Of a stretch of 13,442 nucleotides of DNA, positions 6,585-13,376 are shown piece after piece (position 1 is the first letter of the stretch; each line of letters starts with the position of its first letter). The notes below the pieces were generated by a model, which saw only the letters and a program-made list of their open reading frames with translations, had not been told where the DNA came from and made no database searches. This stretch comes from Bacillota bacterium (GTDB taxonomy: Bacteria > Eremiobacterota > SpSt-956 > JAKJGF01): contig JAKPQU010000545.1 in NCBI GenBank assembly GCA_029555925.1, positions 1 through 13,442 on the forward strand. The letters are read 5' to 3'. Made by a program: the position numbers and the translations under genes.

Positions 6585-8429
6585 TCACTGGCTTTTCAAC
6601 ATAAGTCTTACCGGATAATGAGAGCCTCCCTGCGGAATAGTATTCACATGAACTATTCTTTCTTCTCCACCTTTAAGAAACAGAGTAGCTAAAGATACAT
6701 GTTCCGAAGATTTGACTATAGGAGTTTCTATCATGCGACCGTCTATAAGAAACGTTCCCTGAGCTATACCTCCCTGGGAGGTAAAACTCATTTCCACTTC
6801 TTTTACAGAGGAAGAGGGATTTTTTATTTTAATGGTCATATCATATAAAACTCCGTAGTTCCCGTAAAGAGGGCCTCCTTCGTCCATGGAGTCAAGAAAA
6901 GGACTCTTACCTATGTATATAGATTTTTCCGATTCTCCTACATTGTATGTTTCATTTATATTCACAAAAGGTTCTGGATAAACACCTCTACAATGGGTGG
7001 AGTCCGAGTCTCTTGGAAGCATTTCTTTCGTAATCTGGCCTGAAGGTTTTGACTCGGCTCTTATTGTAAGTTCCAGAAATGACGATCCGGGAGACTGGAT
7101 GTGGAAAAGACCTGTAAGTATTTCCTTGGGGGCCATTTTCTGCATGTATATAATAACTCTCTCTTCAGGTGCTATGGTAAGAAACTGTCCCGCATTATAA
7201 AGACAGTTTCTCATAAACCTGGATGTTGCTACATGGCCTACAAAGGCCTCCTGAGTGTTCGGTCCTCCTGTACCGCTTATAAACCATATTTTACATGCTG
7301 TTTTATAAGGGTTGAACACTTCTATTATAAGATATTTCTCTTTTTCGGAGCCATTCTGATGATAATATAAAAGCCTTGCAGGTGAGCCGCCGGACAGGAT
7401 ATGGGAAAACATTATACCGTCTTTTACAATTTTTTCCGGGCTGTCACTTACAAAAAGTAAAACAGGTTTTGTGAATTTCTCTTCCTGATGCCTGACTTTT
7501 AGCGGTAAAAATCGTTCTATACTGACAATACCGTCTCCTTCTATCCTGACCGGAACGAGAAGATTTAATTCTTTACCCGAAGAAAGGGGAGCAGGATTAA
7601 TATTAAACGGATCTATAGATAATTTTGCTCCTGAAGTCAGAGAAATAGAACGGTTCAATTCCTTTATGACCGCATCTTTTATAACATCAGGCTGACATGG
7701 TGTACCACTCACGGAAATAATATTCGGCGCAGAAAATTCGGCACACTTTTCCCTGACTGAAACAGTTATCTTAAGTTTAACTCCTTCTTTTTCGAATTCT
7801 ACAGTGCTGTCTCCTTTATTGATAGCCCTGACAACCAGCCTGTCTTTGATAGCTGTTTCTTTTATCTCTATAATATTTTGCGTGTTTATTTTCCATGTGA
7901 TTTTACCTGTTGCGTTACCCAGGATTTTTATATCACTTTTTTCGCCGGGTACAAGAAGAATCTGTGAAGGAAATACCTTAAGTGTCGGAGGAGAGGAAAA
8001 AGCTTTCTGCAGATTTCCTGCCCATCTGGCTGCCAGTTCTTCAGCACCTGAATTATTCAATTTACCCTGCAAATCAGTAATAGTAATAAGTTTTTCCTCA
8101 CCCCAGTAGATGCTTGCACCGGCAGGTTTTTCTGTTACCTTTCCATTCTCCTCTACCTTTTTTATTTCTTTTTTGTAATATATTTTGTCTGTGGAAATTC
8201 CCTTTGAATATAGATAGTTTAATTTATCTGCAATAGCCCGGGCTCTTACCTCCGGGTCATAGGAACTTTCCTGATGAATGGTCATTACAGATTGTTCTCT
8301 TATATATATGTCTTCCGCAATATGAGCTTCATCCGTTCTGGGTCTTACTGACGCCAGTTCCTGGCCGTATATGAAAGATGGAAGACACATCAGTAATAGA
8401 AAAAAATAGACTGCAAAACTGAATTTCAC
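6585..8429 (-). CDS. Large secreted Ig-like conserved hypothetical protein
   Basis: A 614-residue exported protein with a signal peptide ending about IYG (22). Residues about 30-125 form an alpha/beta module ending in EELAARWAGNLQKAF. I recognise its pattern (strand IYWGEEKLITIT, then a helix with LA..WA..L) from other secreted bacterial proteins. Residues about 128-210 resemble a BIG_2 Ig-like domain (PSQILLVPGEKSDIKI ... AINKGDSTVEF). The last ~105 residues (LYGNYGVLYDMTIKIKNPSS ... IPQGGSHYPVRLML) look like a beta-sandwich seen in uncharacterised proteins of Armatimonadota-type bacteria. The start is GTG (8427-8429). Its ribosome site AAAGGG lies in the final codons of the HEAT-receiver gene, whose stop is 4 nt upstream, so the two are probably translationally coupled. 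No catalytic motif is seen; function is unknown. Confidence 0.75.
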   Translation of the reverse strand: MKFSFAVYFFLLLMCLPSFIYGQELASVRPRTDEAHIAEDIYIREQSVMTIHQESSYDPEVRARAIADKLNYLYSKGISTDKIYYKKEIKKVEENGKVTEKPAGASIYWGEEKLITITDLQGKLNNSGAEELAARWAGNLQKAFSSPPTLKVFPSQILLVPGEKSDIKILGNATGKITWKINTQNIIEIKETAIKDRLVVRAINKGDSTVEFEKEGVKLKITVSVREKCAEFSAPNIISVSGTPCQPDVIKDAVIKELNRSISLTSGAKLSIDPFNINPAPLSSGKELNLLVPVRIEGDGIVSIERFLPLKVRHQEEKFTKPVLLFVSDSPEKIVKDGIMFSHILSGGSPARLLYYHQNGSEKEKYLIIEVFNPYKTACKIWFISGTGGPNTQEAFVGHVATSRFMRNCLYNAGQFLTIAPEERVIIYMQKMAPKEILTGLFHIQSPGSSFLELTIRAESKPSGQITKEMLPRDSDSTHCRGVYPEPFVNINETYNVGESEKSIYIGKSPFLDSMDEGGPLYGNYGVLYDMTIKIKNPSSSVKEVEMSFTSQGGIAQGTFLIDGRMIETPIVKSSEHVSLATLFLKGGEERIVHVNTIPQGGSHYPVRLMLKSQ

Positions 8430-8433
8430 CGGA

Positions 8434-9843
8434 TCACCCTTTAAAGACTGAGAGAATTTCCCTGATGGTTTTTGTCAGTTCAACCGGATTAAAGGGTTTT
8501 ATCATATAACAGGCAACTCCCAGTTCTTCACCTTTCTGTACATCTTTTTCCTGAGATTTAGCTGTTACTATAATTACAGGTATAGATTTTGTTTCAGGAT
8601 TTAATTTTAATTTTTCTGCCGTTTCCCAGCCATCCATTACAGGCATCATAATATCAAGCAGTATAAGGTCAGGTCTGCTCTCTTCAACCTTTTTGAGAGC
8701 TTCTGCGCCGTTATATGCCACACCTATTTCATATCCTTCCGAACTCAGGACACTGGAAATAAATTTTGATATAAATTTATCATCATCTACGATAAGTATT
8801 TTTTTACGACCTTCCGAACCTTTACGGGATCTTATCATGCCTATTGCTTCGGAAAGATAGGCTCTCACCCAGTTATCTTTTTCTTTTTCCAGAGCCTTAT
8901 TCAGTGCTTCTTCTATTTCTGGCCCTCCCATTATGCCGAGTGATTTTGCCGCATTGCTTCTCACTGTTTCATGTTCATCGTCCAGTAATTTTACCAGCGG
9001 ATCCACTGCTTTTTCATCACAGAGTTTACCAAGGGAATCTGCCGCATTACTCCTGGTATTCCAGCTCTCATCAAAGAGGGCATTGATAAGAGGTTCAACT
9101 GCTCTTTTATCACCCAGTTTACCCAGTGCTTCTGCAGCATTTCTTCTTACATCCCAGTCACTGTCAGAGAGGGCTTTTATTAAAGGCTCTACAATTATTT
9201 TATCTTCGAATTTTCCCAGAGCTTCACAGGCACTGCTTCTTACACTGCTTACTTTGTCTTCTAGCAAAATTTTAATAAGCGGTTCTATTGCCGAATTATC
9301 TCTGAGTTTCCCGAGAGATTCCGCTACACTTGTTCTTACTGTCCAGTCTTCATTAGCAAGACTTTTTATAAGGAACGGCACAGCACTCTTCGCACCGATT
9401 TTCCCGAGAGCAGACGCAGCCCTTCCTGCTACCCATCCGTCTTTATCTTCAAGAGCTTTAAGAAGTGGTTCCGTATGGCCGAGCATACCGAGAGACTGGG
9501 CTACATCGGCTCTTATTTCCCAGTCATCAAGTAGTTTTAATAGAGAGGATACTGCACTTTTATCACCGAGAATACCTAGGGCTTCTACAGCATTCCTTCT
9601 TACTTTCCAGCTTATATCTTCAAGGGCTTTTAACAGTGGTTTTACAACTACTTTTCCTCCTATTTCTCCAAGAGACTTTACTGCTTTTTCTCTTACGTCT
9701 TCATTCTCATCATTGCATAATCCCACTAAAGGATCAATGGCTTTCGGATCTTTAAGTTTGCCCATCATCCAGGCAACTTTCATACGGGTTTCTATATTTC
9801 CGGTTTTTAATTGCTCCATTAATTGATCGATTCTCTCTTCCAT
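8434..9843 (-). CDS. HEAT-repeat/response-regulator receiver fusion protein
   Basis: A 469-residue cytoplasmic protein. Residues 1 to about 340 are ten to eleven PBS-lyase-type HEAT repeats of about 31 residues (pattern VR..AA.SLGKLGD..AV.PLI.AL.D), with one shortened unit around residues 120-135. Residues 347-469 are a complete CheY-like receiver: acidic cluster DDD (353-355), phospho-acceptor D397 in LLDIMMP, T427 and K449 in MIKPF. All key residues are present, so phosphorylation by a histidine kinase is expected. No DNA-binding or enzymatic output domain follows. The HEAT solenoid is therefore the likely output or partner-binding surface. No histidine kinase lies in the window. AAAGGA about 10 nt before the ATG is the ribosome site. 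It is the first gene of a five-gene minus-strand run. Confidence 0.92.
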   Translation of the reverse strand: MEERIDQLMEQLKTGNIETRMKVAWMMGKLKDPKAIDPLVGLCNDENEDVREKAVKSLGEIGGKVVVKPLLKALEDISWKVRRNAVEALGILGDKSAVSSLLKLLDDWEIRADVAQSLGMLGHTEPLLKALEDKDGWVAGRAASALGKIGAKSAVPFLIKSLANEDWTVRTSVAESLGKLRDNSAIEPLIKILLEDKVSSVRSSACEALGKFEDKIIVEPLIKALSDSDWDVRRNAAEALGKLGDKRAVEPLINALFDESWNTRSNAADSLGKLCDEKAVDPLVKLLDDEHETVRSNAAKSLGIMGGPEIEEALNKALEKEKDNWVRAYLSEAIGMIRSRKGSEGRKKILIVDDDKFISKFISSVLSSEGYEIGVAYNGAEALKKVEESRPDLILLDIMMPVMDGWETAEKLKLNPETKSIPVIIVTAKSQEKDVQKGEELGVACYMIKPFNPVELTKTIREILSVFKG

Positions 9844-9946
9844 TCCGGTTCAATCCTTTCTTTGCAAAACTATTAATCTCCCTTATCCTGAACACTTCGA
9901 CTTTAATTTACATTTCCCTGTTTTCTTTATAAATTTATATGTGAAC

Positions 9947-10006
9947 CGTGACGGATGACGGGTGATGCGTAATGCGTGATACTATAATCATAACGCGTCA
10001 CGCGTA
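9947..10006. repeat. GC-rich palindromic heptamer repeat upstream of the envelope operon
   Basis: Left units CGTGACG, GATGACG, GGTGATG, CGTAATG, CGTGATA (9947-9981) are followed by an inverted arm ACGCGTCACGCGT (9993-10005). The arrangement is like the element at the window's left edge, with a short AT-rich loop. It lies about 100 bp upstream of the HEAT-receiver gene, where its promoter should be. Confidence 0.65.
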
Positions 10007-10044
10007 AGTTCTACGACTCACTATTCACTTTTTACCTTTTTTCT

Positions 10045-10107
10045 ATTCAGTTTTCACTTTTCACTATTTACTTTTCACTTTTTACTATTAACTATTCGCT
10101 TTTCACT
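10045..10107 (-). repeat. Nine-unit AT-rich heptamer array, AGTGAAA type
   Basis: Nine uninterrupted 7-bp units fill exactly 63 bp. On the minus strand from 10107 they read AGTGAAA, AGCGAAT, AGTTAAT, AGTAAAA, AGTGAAA, AGTAAAT, AGTGAAA, AGTGAAA, ACTGAAT. Looser units continue to about 10016. The first units encode the last residues and stop codon of the deacetylase gene (stop at 10092-10094). The array directly adjoins the GC-rich heptamer element at 9947-10006. Confidence 0.75.
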
Positions 10108-11600
10108 GCTGTAGAGATTTTTATCATATACTTCTTCGGTTCATAAGATACAGTAACCCCGTTCATAGCTTTCACTGAAGAAAGAGCAATATAAGGTCCG
10201 TCACATGAACCGGTTACCTTGAGATCTTTCGTCCACAGGTTTAAGATCTTTGAAATATCCTCAATTGATACTTTTATTTCATTATTTTCACCATCTCTGT
10301 ATGATTTTAAAGGAACAAAGTCGTCATTTATAATAAATTTTATTAATTTAATATTTATGTCATTATCTTTTTTAAGTTCTATTTCAACAAGACCTGTTTC
10401 ATAAAGAGAAGAAAGGGGTAAATAAGTTGTTCCACAGAAGGTTTTCCCTTTTATTTGTTTATTACCTGTATAAATTTCCATGTCTGATTTCCATTTGAAT
10501 TGTATACCTGTTATATTCTCTACATCTCTTAATATAAAGTACAGTTCTCCATGATAGAAAAAAGCTTTTTTTCTCAGAGATATACCGTTAAGGCATATGG
10601 AAGGATAAAAAAAGTCTGTTTTTTTCTCTCTTATTCGTAGGGAAAATTCTCTAATGAGTATTTCCGTAGAGATAAAAGCTTTACCGTCAATGATCTGGCA
10701 TTTGTATTTATTGCCGCAGAAGGTCAATTCTTTTTTTGAATCATCCCAGTCATAGTCCACCCCCAGGTGATTGAAGAAAAATTTTACAGAAATATACTGT
10801 TTATTTTTCATCACTTTACCATTTTCTCCCAGGGGCTTATTGTTAAAATACATACTGCTTATATCATATTTATCAATAACAGTATATTTCTTTACAGGTG
10901 AATTTCTTAAAGGTTTTTCTATGGCCAGATTGTATTTTTGATACAGTAAGTCTTCTACTGTTATAAATTTGAACCCTTTATACTGCATATGATCGATGAA
11001 TTCCTGAAGTATGTGCCCTGCTGTGGGATAAATGTCATGTAACAGTATTACTCCTCCTCTGTAACATTGTCTGTATAAATTGTCCAGCACATAGTAATCA
11101 CCGTACCCCATCCAGTCCTGGCTGTCTATCTGCCAGAGTACAGGTATTTGCCCGTAATGAGAGAGAAGAGTATATATGCTGTAATCATATTCTCCGTAAG
11201 GTGGACGAATCTGGGCCAGTTTGTAATGATAACCGAGTGCTCTGTCTACCAGTTCCTGAGTCATCTGAAGTTCTTCCAGAATATTATAGGCACTTCTGGT
11301 TTTCATATTTATGTGACTGTAAGTATGGTTACCGAGTGTATGACCTTCTTCTGCTATTCTTCTTATAATATCGGGATAGAGAGAAGCATTTATGCCTGTT
11401 ACAAAAAAGGTTCCTTTAATATTATTTTTTCTGAGAATATCAAGAATTACAGGAGTGTAATAAGGGTCAGGGCCATCGTCAAATGTAAGAGCCAGCCTTC
11501 CCGGGAAATTATCATTATATGAAATTTCATGACAGTTCCCTCTATAAGATATTATGAGAAAAAGAAATAATAATAAATATATTTTTTGTGATAAAGACAT
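10092..11600 (-). CDS. Secreted polysaccharide deacetylase with stalk modules
   Basis: A 502-residue protein of carbohydrate esterase family 4. All five NodB motifs are present: TFDDGPD (39-45, catalytic base D41 and metal D42), H92-TYS-H96 (metal ligands), RPPYGEYD (132-139), DSQDW (159-163) and LLHD (186-189, catalytic H188). It should remove N-acetyl groups from peptidoglycan or another surface glycan outside the cytoplasmic membrane. An N-terminal hydrophobic segment (7-18) is a signal peptide or anchor. Residues about 250-500 look like repeated copper-amine-oxidase N-terminal 'stalk' modules (e.g. NKQYISVKFFFNHLGVDYDWD), likely wall-binding. The frame runs upstream to an ATG at 11714, but that start would overlap the preceding remnant by 91 nt and add 38 polar residues before the signal sequence, so the ATG at 11598-11600 is chosen; its ribosome site is weak. 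The C-terminal VKSE and stop come from a heptamer repeat. Confidence 0.88.
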   Translation of the reverse strand: MSLSQKIYLLLFLFLIISYRGNCHEISYNDNFPGRLALTFDDGPDPYYTPVILDILRKNNIKGTFFVTGINASLYPDIIRRIAEEGHTLGNHTYSHINMKTRSAYNILEELQMTQELVDRALGYHYKLAQIRPPYGEYDYSIYTLLSHYGQIPVLWQIDSQDWMGYGDYYVLDNLYRQCYRGGVILLHDIYPTAGHILQEFIDHMQYKGFKFITVEDLLYQKYNLAIEKPLRNSPVKKYTVIDKYDISSMYFNNKPLGENGKVMKNKQYISVKFFFNHLGVDYDWDDSKKELTFCGNKYKCQIIDGKAFISTEILIREFSLRIREKKTDFFYPSICLNGISLRKKAFFYHGELYFILRDVENITGIQFKWKSDMEIYTGNKQIKGKTFCGTTYLPLSSLYETGLVEIELKKDNDINIKLIKFIINDDFVPLKSYRDGENNEIKVSIEDISKILNLWTKDLKVTGSCDGPYIALSSVKAMNGVTVSYEPKKYMIKISTAVKSE

Positions 11601-11623
11601 TTTCTTAAACCAGCTTCCGCTTT

Positions 11624-12001
11624 TTAGTTTTCTGAAGGGTTCTTTGTTGATCTGGATGTTTCTTCTCTTTTTTGATCTACCGTCGCAATAAGGGTGTTCC
11701 TCTGTTTGTCCCATAAATTTTTTATTTCATCGGAGAAACCTGCTATTGCCCACGGTGCTTTATTACATATGCCGGCTATTATTTCATTGATTAGTATTTC
11801 TTTTCCCTGTGTATAAATGGCTTCCCCTGTCCTTGTCATAATACACAGTTCAAAGGTCTGTCCTGTTGTAATAACACCGTAAGCTTTATGGGTTGTGATT
11901 TTTTTATATATCCACATAATATCTGACAGTTTTACTATGTCAAGGGTAAAGAATCTTTCAATAAGCAGCCACGAAGGCGTAATTTTTACAGAACCGGATT
12001 T
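11624..12001 (-). pseudogene. 5'-truncated remnant of a conserved hypothetical gene (DUF6709-like)
   Basis: The first ATG in this frame is at 11915-11917, giving 97 residues with no ribosome site. The frame stays open and protein-like for 28 more codons upstream (SVKITPSWLLIERFF, then DIVKLSDI) to a TAA at 12002-12004, with no plausible start codon in that stretch. The composition and motifs (TPSWLL, IMWIYKKITTHK, APWAIAGFSDEIKNLW, IATVDQKR) recall the C-terminal half of proteins I associate with DUF6709, which normally have an N-terminal membrane part. That part is missing. A neighbouring frame is open from about 12051 to 11986, so a frameshift may also be involved. A heptamer patch lies about 40 bp upstream at 12043-12056. 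It ends 23 nt before the deacetylase start. If it is still expressed from 11917, it would be a 97-residue protein of unknown role. Confidence 0.6.
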
Positions 12002-12042
12002 TTACAGGTATATACTTCACAACAGATTACAAATAATCCTCC

Positions 12043-12056
12043 CGTTACGCGTCACA
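12043..12056 (-). repeat. Two-unit GC-rich heptamer patch
   Basis: CGTTACG (12043-12049) and CGTCACA (12050-12056), the same units as in the larger elements. It lies upstream of the truncated gene remnant and is followed by AGGATTAT (12059-12066), which recurs after the patch at 12212-12232. The non-coding stretch 12002-12243 holds these two patches, a promoter candidate and otherwise AT-rich sequence in which I see nothing more. Confidence 0.5.
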
Positions 12057-12142
12057 CAAGGATTATAATTTTTCCAACAATTTGCCGGAGTTGTTTTTCT
12101 TGTAGTCCTTAATTTCTAATATGAAACTGACTGTCATTAATA

Positions 12143-12151
12143 TGGTATAAT
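12143..12151 (+). promoter_or_regulatory. Extended -10 promoter candidate for the Ser/Thr kinase
   Basis: TGGTATAAT at 12143-12151 combines a perfect TATAAT (12146-12151) with the TG dinucleotide of an extended -10 element. No good -35 box is seen at 16-18 bp, which extended -10 promoters tolerate. The leader would be about 85 nt and would include the heptamer patch at 12212-12232. Consensus match only. Confidence 0.4.
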
Positions 12152-12211
12152 TATAACACAAAGACCGAAAAAAAGAAAAAGGGTTTGATGTAATGACTTT
12201 ATATTCAGCCC

Positions 12212-12232
12212 GGTAACGTGTAATACGTGACA
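12212..12232 (+). repeat. Three-unit GC-rich heptamer patch in the kinase leader
   Basis: GGTAACG, TGTAATA, CGTGACA occupy 12212-12232 in register. The kinase ribosome site AGGA (12232-12235) directly abuts the last unit. This patch is inverted relative to the one at 12043-12056, and both are followed by the 8-bp sequence AGGATTAT. Confidence 0.55.
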
Positions 12233-12243
12233 GGATTATGATT

Positions 12244-13320
12244 ATGTCATTATGTTCTAATTGCGGCAAAAAAAATAAAGATAGTGCAAAATTTTGCAAC
12301 TGTTGCGGTAATTCTTTAGAGATGAACATTATCTCCGGAGAACCTTTACCTGTATCAACGATACTTCGAAATCGTTATGAAATTATTCAGGTGATAAGAA
12401 AAGGTTCTGAAGGGTTTATTTATAAAGCTGTAGACAGTAAACTGGATAATATATTTGCCGTTAAAGAGATTTTTCACTCCAGTAAAACAGAATTAAATCA
12501 TTCAGTGGAAAGATTCAGAAGGGAAGCAAATATTCTTGCCAATTTAAGCCATCACAGTCTTCCCGGTGTCATAGATTATTTTGTATCAAATGGCCGTTAT
12601 TATCTTATTTTAGATTTTATAGACGGATATAATCTGGCTGAAATACTTGAGAGAGATGGTAATCCCGGTTTGCCGGAGAAAGAAGTAATAAACTGGGCCA
12701 TACAGGTTTTAGATGTCCTGGATTATCTTCATAACAGAAATCCGCCTGTTGTATATCGTGATATTAAACCTCATAATATTATGGTTGAACCAGACGGACA
12801 CATAGTGCTGGTAGATTTTGGAATTGCACGGGCTATAGAACCGGAGAAGAGGCAATTAAATACTGCTATAGGAACAAATGGTTATGCTCCGGGAGAGCAA
12901 TATTTCGGAGCGGCAGAACCAAGATCGGATTTGTATGCCCTGGGAGCAACTCTTCATCACCTCCTTACAGGAATAAGTCCGAAAAGATTCAGATTCGAGC
13001 GGATAAGATCATTCAATCCTGACCTATCACCTGAACTGGAAACTATCATTATAAAAGCCCTTAGATACAACGTTGAAGAAAGATTTTCTTCTGCAATGGA
13101 AATGAAAGAAACACTTGAACGCATAAGTTTATTTAATGAACCTCCTTCATTGCCCCCTGTTACTTATAACAGAGAAAGATACACTGTCAGAAATAGCCGG
13201 GAAGAGAAATATAGAAGAATTACAGCAAAATTTATTCGTAAAGGCAGAATTATTACAAAGATATTAATTCTGTTTATCATAGTTGTTATTGTTATCATTT
13301 TAGTATTAAAAAAGATGTAA
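12244..13320 (+). CDS. Zinc-ribbon Ser/Thr protein kinase, membrane-anchored at the C-terminus
   Basis: A 358-residue Hanks-type kinase. The N-terminal zinc ribbon has C4-SN-C7 and C18-NC-C21. The kinase domain spans about 45-300: a glycine loop RKGSEGF (52-58, first Gly replaced by Arg), ATP lysine K74, helix-C E94, catalytic YRDIKPHN (D173, K175, N178; the usual HRD His is Tyr), DFG (191-193) and GYAPGEQY in place of the APE motif. YRD and APxEQY are common in zinc-ribbon bacterial kinases, so it should be active. A basic stretch (about 315-335) leads to one membrane helix (about 338-355) followed only by KKM. There is thus no extracellular sensor. ATGs at 12238 and 12244 are possible; the second has AGGA at better spacing (8 nt). 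Substrates are unknown. Confidence 0.9.
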   Translation: MSLCSNCGKKNKDSAKFCNCCGNSLEMNIISGEPLPVSTILRNRYEIIQVIRKGSEGFIYKAVDSKLDNIFAVKEIFHSSKTELNHSVERFRREANILANLSHHSLPGVIDYFVSNGRYYLILDFIDGYNLAEILERDGNPGLPEKEVINWAIQVLDVLDYLHNRNPPVVYRDIKPHNIMVEPDGHIVLVDFGIARAIEPEKRQLNTAIGTNGYAPGEQYFGAAEPRSDLYALGATLHHLLTGISPKRFRFERIRSFNPDLSPELETIIIKALRYNVEERFSSAMEMKETLERISLFNEPPSLPPVTYNRERYTVRNSREEKYRRITAKFIRKGRIITKILILFIIVVIVIILVLKKM

Positions 13321-13344
13321 TACTATTTAGCTTTAGACATAGTA

Positions 13345-13376
13345 GTCTGCCTGCCTGGTGTTCCGGAGAAAAAAAT
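13345..13376 (+). repeat. Arm resembling the inverted-repeat element at 3347-3480
   Basis: GTCTGCCTG at 13345-13353, then CCTGGTG, then GGAGAAAAAAA around 13365-13375. This follows the same order as the two arms of the element at 3347-3480 (GTCTGCCTG on the complement of its right end, CTGG..GGAGAAGAAAAAT at its left end). The rest of the tail, 13321-13442, is non-coding and shows no convincing terminator. A second arm, if present, lies beyond the window. Confidence 0.4.

Noticed and set aside
8933..9826. Long plus-strand open frame of 297 codons opposite the HEAT-repeat gene
   Set aside because: It is the antisense shadow of a repetitive coding region; the Ser/Leu-rich translation mirrors the HEAT units, and the minus-strand protein has clear domains.
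11601..11714. Longer start of the deacetylase at 11714
   Set aside because: It has no ribosome site, overlaps the preceding gene remnant in another frame, and puts 38 charged residues in front of an evident signal sequence.
11917..11947. TTGACA and TATTAT 16 bp apart on the minus strand, just before the remnant's first ATG
   Set aside because: The -10 would overlap the start codon, and the stretch reads in frame as part of the truncated protein, so the promoter likeness is probably chance in AT-rich coding sequence.
12063..12329. Minus-strand open frame of 88 codons upstream of and overlapping the kinase start
   Set aside because: It runs through the repeat patch and promoter region, overlaps the well-supported kinase N-terminus, and its translation is rich in I, F, L, N and K without any domain pattern, as expected from AT-rich shadow sequence.
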